Of a DNA stretch of 64,000 nucleotides, positions 52,184 through 64,000 are shown piece after piece (within the stretch, counting starts at the first letter, position 1; each line of letters opens with the position of its first letter). A model generated the notes under the pieces. It saw nothing but the letters and a program-made list of their open reading frames with translations. It ran no database searches and was not told the origin of the DNA. The position numbers were made by a program, and so were the translations under genes. The stretch is from Mansonella perstans (lineage: Eukaryota > Nematoda > Chromadorea > Rhabditida > Onchocercidae). The stretch spans positions 496,001 to 560,000 of the forward strand of contig JBAMDO010000576.1 in assembly GCA_037074765.1 (NCBI GenBank), given 5' to 3'.

Positions 52184-54708
52184 ATGCGGCTAGCTTTCTT
52201 GAAGAGAGCGAAATATCTGCTTCGGCGTATAGGGTCTGCTATAATCCAATTATCGCTGCAAGCTAAATCGTCGAAATCGATGACAGCAAAAGCAGTAGAT
52301 GATACAACGAGAATTACAGCAGGTTCAACCTCAAATAAATCGGAAACAGGTGATACCAACACAACTGCTCGCTTAAAGAGAAAATCATTGTTAAAGTATT
52401 CAGAAATTCTCTCTTCACAAAAAAATAGGAGAAAAAGAGCGCAAAATGAGAAAGTTGACATTGTGAAGCTAAAAAGGAATAACCGAGTCAATGAGTGGTT
52501 AATTTTGGAACTTATCGGCAAAGGTGCATTCGGATGTGTTTACAAAGTTTGTCTTTCAAAAACATTGAACTAATCTAATAATTAACGTTTCATCGTTTTA
52601 CCGAAATTTAAGTGATTTATGTAGCATATTTGTCGTATTTCATCATCAGCAGCAATTTTCACGTTTATTAGAGATAATGTTGCAGGTCGAATATCGTGGT
52701 AAACGATATGCGCTTAAATTCGATCTCGGATGTTTTAATGATGTAATTATTGGTTTTTTAAATCTATTATCAAGCAAATCATCATTAACTGCTATAACCT
52801 TTGCTAGAAAATCCTTATGAGGCGGATATTATGACATCATCCCTTAAAAATATTGTGTGATTTGATTCGCATATTATTGATAATCAATAATCAATTCTTC
52901 TTGAACTACATATATCGCAGTATATGCTTTTGCAAGTTCCCGCCATTTGATCAGTGTTCTTTGAATGCAAATTTGCAATTCTCTCAACCAAATTTTAAGT
53001 TCGAACCAATTTTTGTACTGAAAACTTAATTTCAATTCAGAAACCATTATTAATTGAAAAACGTGTTCTGGAATTAGCAGAACAAGCACAAAGTAAACAT
53101 ATCTGCCGAATTATCGGTTGTGGAAATTATTTCGGCTTTGATTATATTGTGATGACGCTAGTTGGGAAATCACTAAGAGTAAGCCGATGGATCATTTTAC
53201 CCTTTTTTTGAATTAAATTTTTTTGAACTTCATCAACTGTTCAATAAGTTTTCCTTTCAATATCATTGAAATACCAGCCATATCAGGATATCCTAAAGGA
53301 ACTGAAAAGGAAGAGGCTCTCTACGGGATGTGTTATTTCGGTTGGCCGACAATGTGTTGAAGCAATCGAGGAACTTCATCGAGTTGGATTCATTCATCGG
53401 TGAGTCAGTGCCGCTACCTGCTTCTAATATATAGAAAAGTATCATGGTGAAGATTTCTGTTATTAACCACAACTTCTCAAAACTTATCTTGCTGAAAAGG
53501 ACATATTAAAACATCTGTCTGTGAGATCGATACACAAGCAAATATGAGTTTAAATTTATTCATTATTCATGAAATATTACATAGAAATATGCCGTCGTTG
53601 TGTAATTTGTTTTATCTTTACCTACTTATTATGAAAGTTAATATCCTGTAATTTTTAAGCGATATAAAGCCGTCGAATTTTGTTACTGGAAGAAATGACC
53701 TTCCACATGGTGCTCGAAAAATTTTTCTAATTGATTTTGGTCTGAGTTATCATTACGTTAACTCGAATAATCGAATAAAACATGTGAAACGTGTAGGTTC
53801 TCTATAAATCTTCAATTCACTTTGTATTTATTCCTTCCTCTTAATTTTTATTCAAAAATTCAAGCATACAGGGTATCAATTTCAATTTCCAAGGAACATT
53901 ACATTACGCACCACTGGGATGTCATCGGGGGCGTCCACCAGGTCGTCGCGATGATCTTGAATCTTGGATGTATCAACAGATCGAATTTACAAAAGGATGT
54001 TTACCGTGGGCAAATTTGCATGATGAGTACGCTGTCATGAATGCTAAAGTATATCATAGTTATATTTTCCTCAAAAAAAGACCTTCAATTTTGGCAGTTT
54101 TGTTAGAAAGTTCCTCTAAATTGAAAATGACTTCTAAATTGAAAAAATATTATTTCGCTAGTCAAGTCTGCCTATCTATTTATGCTAAAGTTTCTTCTTC
54201 ATAGGAAGCAGTACAAACAAATGATGGTATGCAAAAGCTGTTAAAATCTTGTCCAAACAAGTATATGGAAATAATGAAGCATATATGCAAATTGAAACAC
54301 ACATCCAAGCCAGACTATGATTTAATCTATAAAGTTTTATCTTACTAATATTTTAAGATGCTTCATTATCTTTCATTCAGTGGCTTTGAATAACAAAGAA
54401 CAAACAAACAAACAAAATTTTTACTCTCATAGCAATGAGGTGAAATTGATAATTAGATGGAATTGCTTCTGAATCACTTCTTTTCATCAATAAACGCTCA
54501 TAATAATTCTTCTCATAATTTCGCCACTCATAATTACAGTAAAAAGCATCAGAGAAGTAATTCACATATGTGGATTATGAATTATTATGTGAATTATGCA
54601 CGAAAAACTGATTTTCAGTTGCTTCGAAAAATTTTATTTGAAGCACGACTGAAGGAATATCCATACGATTGGGAATGTAAATCTTTGAGATCTGTTCGTA
54701 GAAGATGA
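52184..54708 (+). CDS. Casein kinase 1 superfamily protein kinase (nematode CK1/TTBK-like)
   Basis: Eight exons: 52184-52546, 52686-52742, 53041-53178, 53278-53399, 53660-53792, 53872-54048, 54205-54333, 54619-54708; 402 residues. A basic N-terminal extension of about 100 residues precedes the kinase: glycine loop GKGAFG (112-117), ATP lysine in YALKF (132), helix-C glutamate in LLIEKRV (146), catalytic loop HRDIKPSNF (228 to 233 for D and N), DFG (252-254), and FQGTLHYAP followed by RRDDLES. This CK1-type block replaces the usual APE motif. The end KPDYDLIYK then LLRKILFEARLKEYPYDWE matches the CK1 C-lobe, supporting the last splice. All catalytic residues are present, so it is predicted active. 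Start: ATG at 52184, 26 bases after TTTCAG, a likely trans-splice or intron acceptor. The frame stays open 24 codons further upstream (hydrophobic, ATG 52112). Nematodes have many such kinases, often male germline; expression here is unknown. Confidence 0.9.
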
Positions 54709-56253
54709 TGTCGATATTCTTTTAAGTGATTTCTTAATTCTATTGTAAGTTTTACCTTACTTTCATTTCTATTAACTTTCTATTTCTTGTTTATTTAAGC
54801 AAAATAAGAAATATTTTCAATATCATGAAATTAATTTAAATATAAATTTAATGTAAAAATATAATATCTGACATGAGGAAAAGTTATGTGGATATTAACC
54901 TAACTTGTTTCATGTAATGTGATAATCATAGACTAGGCTATGCTATTATAATTAAATTAGAAATGGTAAATTTATATCCCACGGATTCTGACTAATAAAC
55001 TTAACTTTTAGAGTGAAGTTAATCGATGAATGAAAATTCAATACGTTGAGCGATAACAAAGCGTTAAATAATTGTGCACTTTCCAGTTATTTGATACAAA
55101 TTGTTATTATAATTATAATTAATTAAATTAGAAATGGTATGAAACATGCGTTAGAGGCAAATACACCCTATTTTAATAATTCAACTTACTACTTACCCAA
55201 TGTCCATTGAAGACAGCCTATGCATATCTTTAAGGGTAAAGCAAGTGAAGGTTAAATTCTTACTTAAAGTAGTCCAAGTGATTTTTCGAAAAACTAAGAG
55301 GTCTCTTGATCAAATAATTAATGATAAAAGTTTCCTCATTAACTGCAATCCCTTGTCGCTTTTGATCGAGGAACAAGCTTTCTTAAAATATCGTCATAAT
55401 CCATAAGCATATCTAATGAAATCCTCACGTAATACCGTTGAAACCAGTTCGTAATCTTTTTATATGTACAGTTGATTAAGTGTTTTACAGATAATTATTA
55501 GCTTTAGAAAGAAAAGCAAAATTTATTCAAAATGGATTGTGATGCAGATCTTAACTATTACTTACTCATTTCATCATTTGTATTGAAATTTTAAACTATT
55601 TTTTCGGATTGTTAGGTAAAAGATTTTAAATGGAAAATTTGAATAACTAAAGTGTTTGTAAAAATGATATCAAAGAATGAGATGCATCTGAATTAACATA
55701 ATCTGGTGTAAAATTCATCGAAGTTGATAGAAAACTATAATAAGAAAGTAATTAAACTCCTTTTGTTTAATATTATATGTTTAATTGAACAGGCAATTGT
55801 GCGACTCATAATAGCACTCTCGAAGTGTCTTGTTAATGAAGTTAGCGATTTGGCTAATTGTCTCTTCTATCAATCGTTACGTCCTATTATGAAGTTATCC
55901 TTTCTAAATTAATCTATGCTGAACGTTTAATTAAACAAGTATGCCTAAATTAAAAGAAGCAACTTTTTTTGCAAAATTTTAACTTATCACTCGACATGAA
56001 CGAATGATTATCCTTTGAAAAAAAAAAAAACTTAGAATATCACACAAATGACTTAATTAAAATAATTATCTGCATGTGTTCATGGTGAATAGATATGATA
56101 ATGAACATTTTTTCTACTAGAACGTCATAATTTTGTTCAATTTCAATTTTACAACTTGTCAGACTTAATCAGCAGAATAAACTGTCATAAAGTTTCAGAA
56201 GTTTCTCTTGCAGCACTAAACATTTTTTCTGCAAAATCTAGATTGCGGAAGTA
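54709..56253. other. Spacer after the kinase gene
   Basis: Contains the kinase 3' untranslated region, with an AATAAA at 54994-54999. A coding-like open stretch at 55792-55912 on the plus strand (ALSKCLVNEVSDLANCLFYQ) follows an AACAG acceptor and ends at a stop. No matching upstream exon is evident, so it is not called as a gene. Confidence 0.5.
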
Positions 56254-57359
56254 ATGAGTGAGATCCAAACAGTGACCGCAGAGTCCGGACCTACAGTAAG
56301 ATTATAGATCTTTTAAGTAAATGTTAGCAAAAAATATTACTTTGTTAAATAATGACTAAGGTTTCGCGAAAGTATTATGGGTCTGATGAAAATAGTAATG
56401 ATACTTAAGATTCAATCTAATAGGTTATTTTGAAGCTTGATGACTCGCTAATATCGAAAGGAACAGATTGATTGTTCAAATTGAATGAAATGATTAGTTC
56501 AAATTGTCTTAATGATAACTCCTGGAAAATCCTCTCTATTATTTAAATTTCCGTTTGAAATATTTGAATATGTAACCTTTCCATTGGTTGAACGATCTTT
56601 GAAATCAAAGAAATCAGCTAACATAAGTAAAGATATTCTGAATCATCTGTCGCCTCTATTTCTCCATCTTTTCACTTTACAATATGATAAGAATGACTGA
56701 CATTCTGATCTGCCAGAAATCGAATTCCATTCAGAAATTTCGATTCTTAAAAATCAAAGAAATCGATGAAAAAGTTTATTAGCTCAGTTGTATATTTAAC
56801 AATGAAATAAAATGATTTCTTTACCCCAGTGAAAAGGGTGAAATACTGAGATGTGGTGATGACAATCGAAGCGTGAAAGGACAGCGCCAAGAAGAGTGTT
56901 ACTGCTATTTTACATTCGATTCTCTTTCGCCCGTTGCATTTTCTACAGTGGAAATTATTCGAGTTTGCTTTTTTTTTTTCTTTTTTTTTTTTTTTTTAAC
57001 AAATTCTTAGAAAAGCTTTGAATAATTGGAGCAATTATAAATGGAGAGATAAGCTTATTGTTCGATATAAATTACTTATTAATGATACAAGGGGTTTATC
57101 TTTTAGGGTTTATATTGAATTTCATAAAATCGTCTAGAATCATTTGATCATAAATGCTTAAAACATAATCATTTACCCAAAAATGAATCATTTATTCATC
57201 GGTTTTTCCAATATTTTATTTCCATACTGTAAATTCAGATTTTTCAAGTTCAATATTGGTAAAAGAAATTTAAATCATTTCATCCAAACCTTCTGATCGA
57301 TTTTTCAGTTAGTAGTATGTTTGTATGATAGTGTTATTGAAAGTTTCAAACAAGATTAG
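56254..57359 (+). CDS. Tentative small gene of unknown function (three exons)
   Basis: Exon A 56254-56295: MSEIQTVTAESGPT followed by a GTAAGA donor. Exon B about 56839-56962: GEILRCGDDNRSVKGQ, then EECYCYFTFDSLSPVAF and VEIIR, followed by GTTTGC. Exon C 57309-57359: LVVCLYDSVIESFKQD and a stop, after a TTTTTCAG acceptor. Exon B is clearly less AT-rich than its surroundings and lacks internal stops over 132 bases. The best acceptor for exon B (ACCCCAG at 56829) gives a phase that does not match exon A. An acceptor 9 bases further in (AAAAG at 56838) does match. The product would be about 73 residues. An undetected exon between A and B is equally possible. No family is recognised. Confidence 0.32.
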
Positions 57360-60300
57360 AGTTCAATGATTAACTAGCGATATCAACTGTAATATTATTA
57401 GTCCATGATGACAATAATAACGCCCAGTGATATGAGGACAAAACATAATCTTTACTTCTCGACCAGAGAATTACTTTTTATAAATGCACAAATATGAAAT
57501 CTTGGAGAGCAAAAAAGAAGATTGATATAAGTACACCGCGTAAAATTAGCAAAAAAAATTAAATTGGTGTAAAATTAGAGTGAATGAGCGAACAGAGTAC
57601 TGTTCGCTATTACTTCATCTGTTTACTTACTTCTTCATGTCTTTAGTATTACTTCTTCACCTGTTTACTTTTATTACAATTCTTCAACACTAAAAACTCT
57701 CGCCATCCACAGAAATCCTTGTGATATATTCCACTCCATTAAGATTACCTAACAATATTAACTTCCCTGATGATGTGTATTTTTCTATGACTTTTTCTAT
57801 TTTTATTTTGTACTCACTTATTTACTTCAAAGTATTATTAACAGTTGATCGATGATGCTTGAATTAAAGCACCAGCATAAAAAGAATAATGCGAATGTGG
57901 AAATGGAAATGTTGAAAATTTGCTTTCATGAAACGCTCTTTTTACCTATGTGGTAAGTAACTTATCACGTCATGCAGTTAAAGAATGAATTATGCAGTTA
58001 CATGCATGCAGCTACAAGTTATGCTTATAGCATGCTATAATTTTCAGTGGAAAGAAATTCGGTCAGTTCCATTACTTAGATTGTATTCATTCACTTAGGC
58101 TCTAACTTTCTATAGTACTAAATCATTACGATATGGTTCCATTTTAGCGAATTTCAGAATCTAATGAAGTTAGGTACTACATCAAGTCAAATAGAGTTAA
58201 CTGAAAATAACACATGTTTTTCATTTGCAAAGTTTAGTTTTGACCACTTTGCTACGTGATACCTATTAATAGAATTACTTGTCTCACCTTAAGTACCGTA
58301 AATAATGCCATACAAATGATGCCATACAACCAACCTTAATAATGATCTTGCAAATAGGCCCGTTTGCAAGAGATAGCAAATTATATTTTCTTTCTCCAAA
58401 ATATAAATTATTGCAAAAAAAAAGAATTAAAAAATCTCCATATCTGGTAAGACCAATGCATCCGTTTATGGTTAATGACATTTTTCATGAAACCGGTCTC
58501 CCTCATCACTTCTCATATTTAACGTACTGTTTTTTCTTCTGTCCTTACGATCTTGTTTATTTATATGTGTGCGTATATGTACCCTGTCGCTTGCTCTCTT
58601 CTGTTATGGTCTTTTTCCTTTTGTAAAACAATAATATCAACAAAAGAAAAAATAATAAATTTATCAATTTCTATTTTTTATTTCAAATTTTTAAATATTC
58701 TTACTACAAATAATGTACCTATATATATAATTCTTTTCATACGTTAATCGTTTTACTCTTCCTGACCATTTAATCAACAATCCCATCTGATATTAATGTA
58801 TCTCGATGTATATTTACGTCTGTATAAATCATATCTGCCTCATCTTTATTAGTCACATAAATTTGCTATTATAATTAATTAATCTAATATAATAATCTGA
58901 AACATTTTACTGATTGATATTTTCCCTTTATGAATTAATATTCACACGATGTCCTTTTCTTCATTTGATATAAATTTTATTTAAAACGAAGGACACTTGC
59001 AATATTTATTTTTCCATCGAAGCAATTATTTCTTATTGTTATTTAATTTCATCAACTTTATGATATGTCAAAATACTTTTTCAGAGAGAACAATTCAACT
59101 GTGAATAGTTTTTGCAGTTTTTAGGCTCTGCCTTTAGCATTCAATAATTGAACGGTTCATCTGCGATCGTGAATTTTATTAAATCTTAAATTTTAAATTT
59201 TGCCAGATAAATCTCTACCAACCGCTTTGTATGAATGCTCAGACAAAATAATTGATACGAATTTATGAGAAATGAGAATAGGAAATGGTGTTGAAATCCT
59301 TTACTGATACAATATTCTAATTGAATTGATTATAGTATTCACATGATTAAGACGATAAGTTAAGGATAAAAAAAGGATCAGAAAATCCATTCAAGCAGAA
59401 TCCATCCTAAACAGTAGTGTCAGATCAGGTTTATAACAAGTTAACTGATGATGACTTATTTGAATAGTAGAAGATTTTTCTCTCACCAAGTTCACTTCTT
59501 AATGTCCTGCCTTTATCAAAGTTCACTTGTTGATGCCTCTTTCTTTCTTCCTTTTTTCAACTGAAATCTGTTGATTTGACAAAAATTGATTGAAAATACG
59601 TGACTACTTCTATTACAAATGCAGATGGCATTCCATTTTTCTTCTCCAACATTCCCGAAAAGAGAAATGAAACTTAACGTTTAGTTTTTGGATTGAATTC
59701 CAGAAGGTGTTGATTGAATCCAGATCTTTGCTTCTTTATGCAATCCAAGCAGTTATAGTATTCTTAGCTAGTAATTACTTTATGGCTTCCTTTCATCTAA
59801 TTACTATTATTCTATACGAGAAAATTTTCCTACATTGAAGGTGTACTTACTTATTTATGTCTCTGTCTTATAAAAAATTACCGGCAATCTTAAAAATTTG
59901 GTTATTCAGAATAAGTCGTAATGAGCCATTTAAGTAAAATATGATTTTAATTAATGATTGATTGATTGAATGGATGCTTGATAATGGTTTTGAATAACGT
60001 TGAAATGAAAATCTTGGAAGCTTCATTTCTTGTTAATTTAAGACCAGTCATATGAACCTTTAATGGATTTAAGTTGCGTCAAATCCAACAAATCTTGATG
60101 ATTAAGGGATGTTATTTCCATATTATAATTCAACATTTCCATCGTCAAACATAATCTCACATACTAACAATATGTATGCTAATTTTTGAATCTTAAGGCA
60201 TATTAAATTATTTAATTAATTACCGGATTCTTCTAATTAAATTACTTCTTTTAATTAAGTTTTGCGCCAATTTTGGTAAAATTTTTGTTAGTGGGAATAA

Positions 60301-60572
60301 AATACGGAAAATCAGATAATAAGTGAAAAGCAAACAGTAGAACGGATAATCGGTTATTTCGAATCATTTAAAAATAAACATTTAAGCTTGAAACATTCAT
60401 TGTTCAACTTATCAATATGGAAAAATATTTACGGAGAATTGAAGATGTAGAAAAATTGCTTTTGAAGTTTGAAATTATATATGGTATAAATTTCATTTAA
60501 CGCTTTATACGAAAAATCCCAACTTAACATCAAATTTAAATTTCATTCGAATTTACGAAATTGTAGATAATT
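57360..60572. other. AT-rich spacer before the membrane-protein gene
   Basis: No supported gene. It contains a 9-bp perfect hairpin, AGCGAACAG with CTGTTCGCT (57587-57608), and an imperfect duplication of a TACTTC/TGTTTACT-rich segment at about 57609-57672. Several TGCAGTTA-like words lie near 57.97-58.02 kb. Open frames at 58284-58747 overlap on both strands and show no family features. Confidence 0.6.
57587..57608. other. 9-bp perfect hairpin
   Basis: AGCGAACAG (57587-57595) and CTGTTCGCT (57600-57608) are exact complements separated by four bases. There is no U-run pattern or gene context that gives it a role. Confidence 0.5.
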
Positions 60573-63500
60573 ATGGAAGAAACATACACGTCTTCTTCGG
60601 CTTCGATAATTCCTGCATATCACCGAGGAAATGGCACACTACGTGGTGGTGGTATACAGAAATTATATCGTAATGGGCCGGTCAATCTTGAATTTTGTTT
60701 ATAAATTTAACAGTTCCTTTTTTTCATATATCTTCCACTTTTTCTCCTGATATAAATGGAAGCTTTAAATTCCCAGCATATAATAACTTTCAGACTTTCA
60801 AAACATATAAAAGAAAACTGGATCATCGATTAGGGTATTGTATTGTTGGTTGCTTGATCACAATCGCTGTCGTATTGATCATTTTTGGTTTATTCCATGA
60901 AATGGCACATCAGGAATTAACACAATACATAGAATCAACACGTGAAATGATCGTAAATTCAGTATCTTCAATAATGTCACCAAGTATCACTACTGTTCCC
61001 GATTCGGCAGATATCAGTGATGAAAAAATTTTATTTAATGATGATAATGATAAATGGTTGGATGGTAATTCATCTGAACTTTAAGCTTTCAAATAATTAA
61101 AAAAATTTTGAAATTTCATGACAGATGCTTAAAAATTGTTTCAACTGCTACAAAAATTCCCATCTTATTTTTTCCTATTGCAATATTTATATGCATTAAC
61201 AAATTCTTCACTTTAATTTAACCCAAAATGAAATAGTAAAAGCATCCTTTGTGCACCTCAGGTAAATATTACATCAGTAGTCTTCCTCTCCACGAGATTT
61301 ATGAGATTATCGATGAAAAAGTGTTAACAGAATTGAGGAAAGTATGCGAAGCAAGTGATAAACAACTGATAATGGAATAATCATTGTAATTCGTTCACTA
61401 TTCCTACTAACTTTATATTCGAACTGATAACGTTTTATTTTTCAGAAAATCCATATGATAACAAAACTGTCTTGTCGATAAAAATGATGGCGAAAATGAC
61501 ACACTTAGAGGATCAAACGAATGTGCTGCAAAATGATAATGTACCATATGAGAAGATTTTAAGCTTTCCCTATAATGAACCGGAGACTTGCTTTGGATCG
61601 AAAAATGTTGACAAGAAAAAATGTTTAGGAGTAACCGAACTTGACGAATATTACGATATATTACTCAGAGTTTGTTATGCACTTACTAATGTACATGATT
61701 TCAGAACTCATCAATGTCCGATTCAAGAAATTCATATGGAGGGAGAATGAAAAGATATGAAATTAATATCTGACAATTTTGAAATATAATTTTGCATTTA
61801 AATTTATCTTATTAAAAATGACCCGCCCTATTTGATACAATTCTATCATTTTTATTCACTCAAATAACTTAAGAATGCGATAGAGATAAAATTCTATTGC
61901 TTTCTAAAAGTTTTTTTAACCATACAGAAGTTCCATTAATTATTGATTACTCGATTGATCGTTAAGATATTAATCAATGCTCATTAAATGTTCATTGTAT
62001 ATTGATCGTGTAATTAAGTCAAAAACCTGTCTTCCAGGAGGACGGTTCATTTAAGATTATTTTATCGAGATTATTTTCAGTCACATATAGCATTATGGAA
62101 TCTAACTACTGTAAATATTATTGTTGCAATATTTCTTTCGCCATTTACATTTATGTTCAGTTTCGAAATCGTTAAAAATGAGTACTACAAATTATTCTAC
62201 CGTGTAAGTGAAATTTTTACATTTTTTTGCTAAATTATAATTCATCCATCGATCGCTGGAATTTATTCTACAAAACAGAATTCAACACTTAGTGTCAATA
62301 TGAAATGAGAAAAGGTATGCAAAATTGAAACTTATGAATCAGAAACTGTCTGAGTAAAATCTGAATTATTGCAACTTAACTTCTGTATTACATTTAAGCT
62401 TTGAACAATTTTTGGTCAGACTCTAACAAATATGTTATAAAAATTTTTATATTTCAGATTTTTCTCTTTCATAAGCTTTGCTCATTTCAGGTTGTTTTAT
62501 TCTTGGCGCTATTCTTTATGGCTGCGCAATCAATTGTGTTTATTAATCCATTATTGTATAGTTCATTCATGTATCCTACTATCGTAGACAAACTTTTTAT
62601 TGAAAAACTTCCACGGTTGATGCTTTTGGTAAAATTACGAAAAAAGTGATAGTGTGATAATTTAGAAAATTATTGCGCATTAATGTGTCAATATTTTCCG
62701 GACTAACTTTCAGATAAATTCGGAAGTTTCGTAAAATCCATAAAATTCAATAATTTCTATCCACGTATTTTAAATAAATAATCAGTCCCAAATAAATATT
62801 CCCTTACCAGCAAAAAAAGTAAGCTAAATTTAAAACAGCTCCAAAAATGAGTCATTTAATTTCTATTAATTTAGGGAGAAGAGACTTATAAATCGAGTGG
62901 AGTTTCGATTCGCTTGCCAGTTTGATTACATTAGTCAGCTGGTAGAACTTAATTTACAGGTAACCAATTTATTTTCTTTACCATTAGAAAATTAGTCAGT
63001 CATTCAATTTTGTATATTTAAGTATTACATCCAAATTTATTCCTTTTTTTCCAAAAAAAAATTTATTCCTAAAAGTTGTTTTTCAGTTTTATACAACTAT
63101 TTAATTCAATTCAATAAATAATCGATATGTTTCAATTGAAATACTAAGCATGCCAATGATCATTTCAGGAACCATGCATTCCGCGTATCAAAAATGTCTT
63201 ATTATTGCCATATGCAGTAGTTTTATTGATCATTATTGATTTGTTGCCATTTCTATTCATAGTTTTCACATATGCTTGGGATAGATGGCTTAAAGATTCA
63301 TCATTTTGCAGTATTGCTAGGCACCGTATCGAATTAAATAATCAGCGGAGGTAGGTAGTATTTCTGAATGTTATTACATACTACGATACCCTATCCTTTC
63401 CTATTCTCGGTTGACATTTACTTTGCGCAAGTGATTTTTAACCATTATTTATTGAGTAACGATGGCAGTTAGGCCTTTAGGGCAGGAAGGAGAATTAAAG

Positions 63501-63778
63501 CTGTTTGATCTTTTTATTCTATTCCACTTGCAGCAGAGAATTCAGGTCAAAGTAAATTTGCCAGTTTATGATTCAGTATTTTAAATTTATAGAAATAACT
63601 GCTTGGCTTGTTTGATACTTTAACTATAAGTTTTAACTTTGTGTGCTAGGATGAAAAAATTTTAAAGGCCGTAAAAATTCATTGAATTTTAAATTCATAA
63701 TATATTGCTGAATTTTGTAGGCCACAATCACGTGAAGATATCTTGAAGAAAACAATGGAAGAACCACATTATGTGTGA
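60573..63778 (+). CDS. Uncharacterised membrane protein, four predicted membrane spans
   Basis: Model of nine exons: 60573-60680, 60794-61064, 61262-61354, 61446-61690, 62081-62203, 62491-62645, 62875-62959, 63169-63350, 63721-63778; all phases match, 439 residues, stop at 63776. The N-terminal 50 residues are polar with no signal peptide. Span 1 is YCIVGCLITIAVVLIIFGLF (51-70). A loop of about 170 residues follows, with cysteines in CFGSK, KKCLG and RVCYAL. Spans 2 and 3 are about 247-267 and 281-300, then a charged segment (LRKKEKRLINRVEF), span 4 about 369-396 (VVLLIIIDLLPFLFIVFTYA), and a short tail ending EEPHYV. The splice AAT/GTACAT at 61690 is the weakest. Without it the frame ends at 61750 and the gene would be a single-span protein, with the later exons forming part of a second gene. 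I do not recognise the family. An AG six bases before the ATG may be a trans-splice site. Confidence 0.62.
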
Positions 63779-64000
63779 TATTTGTGACACAATTAATAGA
63801 TTTCTGTGCTCTTTTGCAAACAAATCACTTGAATTTTTTCAATGCTTTTGAAGTTTTCAATTTTCTTAATTTTATATTATGTTTTTTAAAGTTTGTGACT
63901 CGCTACTATTATTATATTTCTTCTTACGTTCCAAATCATTCAGCCATTACTTTAGAGAACTCAATGAATTTTTGCACCTGAGAGCACCGATTGTTTTTTT
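63779..64000. other. Right-edge sequence
   Basis: Probable 3' untranslated and intergenic sequence after the membrane-protein stop. The open frame 63775-63981 starts inside the previous stop region, is T-rich and looks fortuitous. Confidence 0.5.

Noticed and set aside
52806..52860. Apparent extra kinase exon NPYEADIMTSSLKN
   Set aside because: Skipping it gives exactly the spacing between the ATP-binding lysine and helix-C glutamate expected in CK1 kinases (14 residues), and its downstream donor is poor.
53968..54204. Plus-strand open frame continuing past the kinase exon at 54048
   Set aside because: It is read-through of the intron after the GTATAT donor. The kinase continues at 54205.

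Overview
The window looks like nuclear DNA of a nematode, most likely a filarial (clade III) species. This is inferred from the strong AT bias, short exons with GT/AG borders and pyrimidine-AG acceptors, introns from under 100 bases to several kb, abundant homopolymer runs, and the type of genes present. There are no bacterial operons, phage genes, CRISPR arrays or rRNA genes. Nearly all coding information is in exons of 45-360 bases, so gene models here were built by joining exons by reading phase, splice sites and family similarity.

Layout. (1) 1-4224, plus strand: the 3' half of a SART3 (U4/U6 snRNP recycling factor) gene, running in from the left edge: end of the HAT repeats, basic linker, two RRMs and the C-terminal LSm-interaction motif. 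(2) 4225-6193: intergenic space between two converging genes, with an 11-bp hairpin and a roughly 315-bp imperfect palindrome (foldback element). (3) 6194-30982, minus strand: one large RhoGEF gene of the PLEKHG5 (Syx/Tech) type, assembled as 21 exons encoding about 1107 residues, with an N-terminal Ras-binding-like domain, DH, PH and a long serine/proline-rich tail. Introns are short in the catalytic half and up to 8.8 kb in the N-terminal half. A candidate alternative first exon lies at 37434-37666. (4) 31-52 kb: about 21 kb of AT-rich spacer with simple repeats, a 185-bp inverted-repeat element and little that looks coding. (5) 52184-54708, plus strand: a casein kinase 1 superfamily kinase in 8 exons with all catalytic residues present. 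(6) 54.7-60.5 kb: spacer with one tentative small gene (56254-57359). (7) 60573-63778, plus strand: an uncharacterised membrane protein, best modelled as 9 exons and four membrane spans, with early stops that could give shorter products.

The genes do not form a pathway: splicing-factor recycling, Rho GTPase activation, a CK1-type kinase and a membrane protein are simply neighbours. No new biological system is evident. The most useful new points are the full exon model of the RhoGEF with alternative promoters, the two foldback elements, the reconstructed kinase 3' end, and the orphan membrane protein and small-gene candidates.
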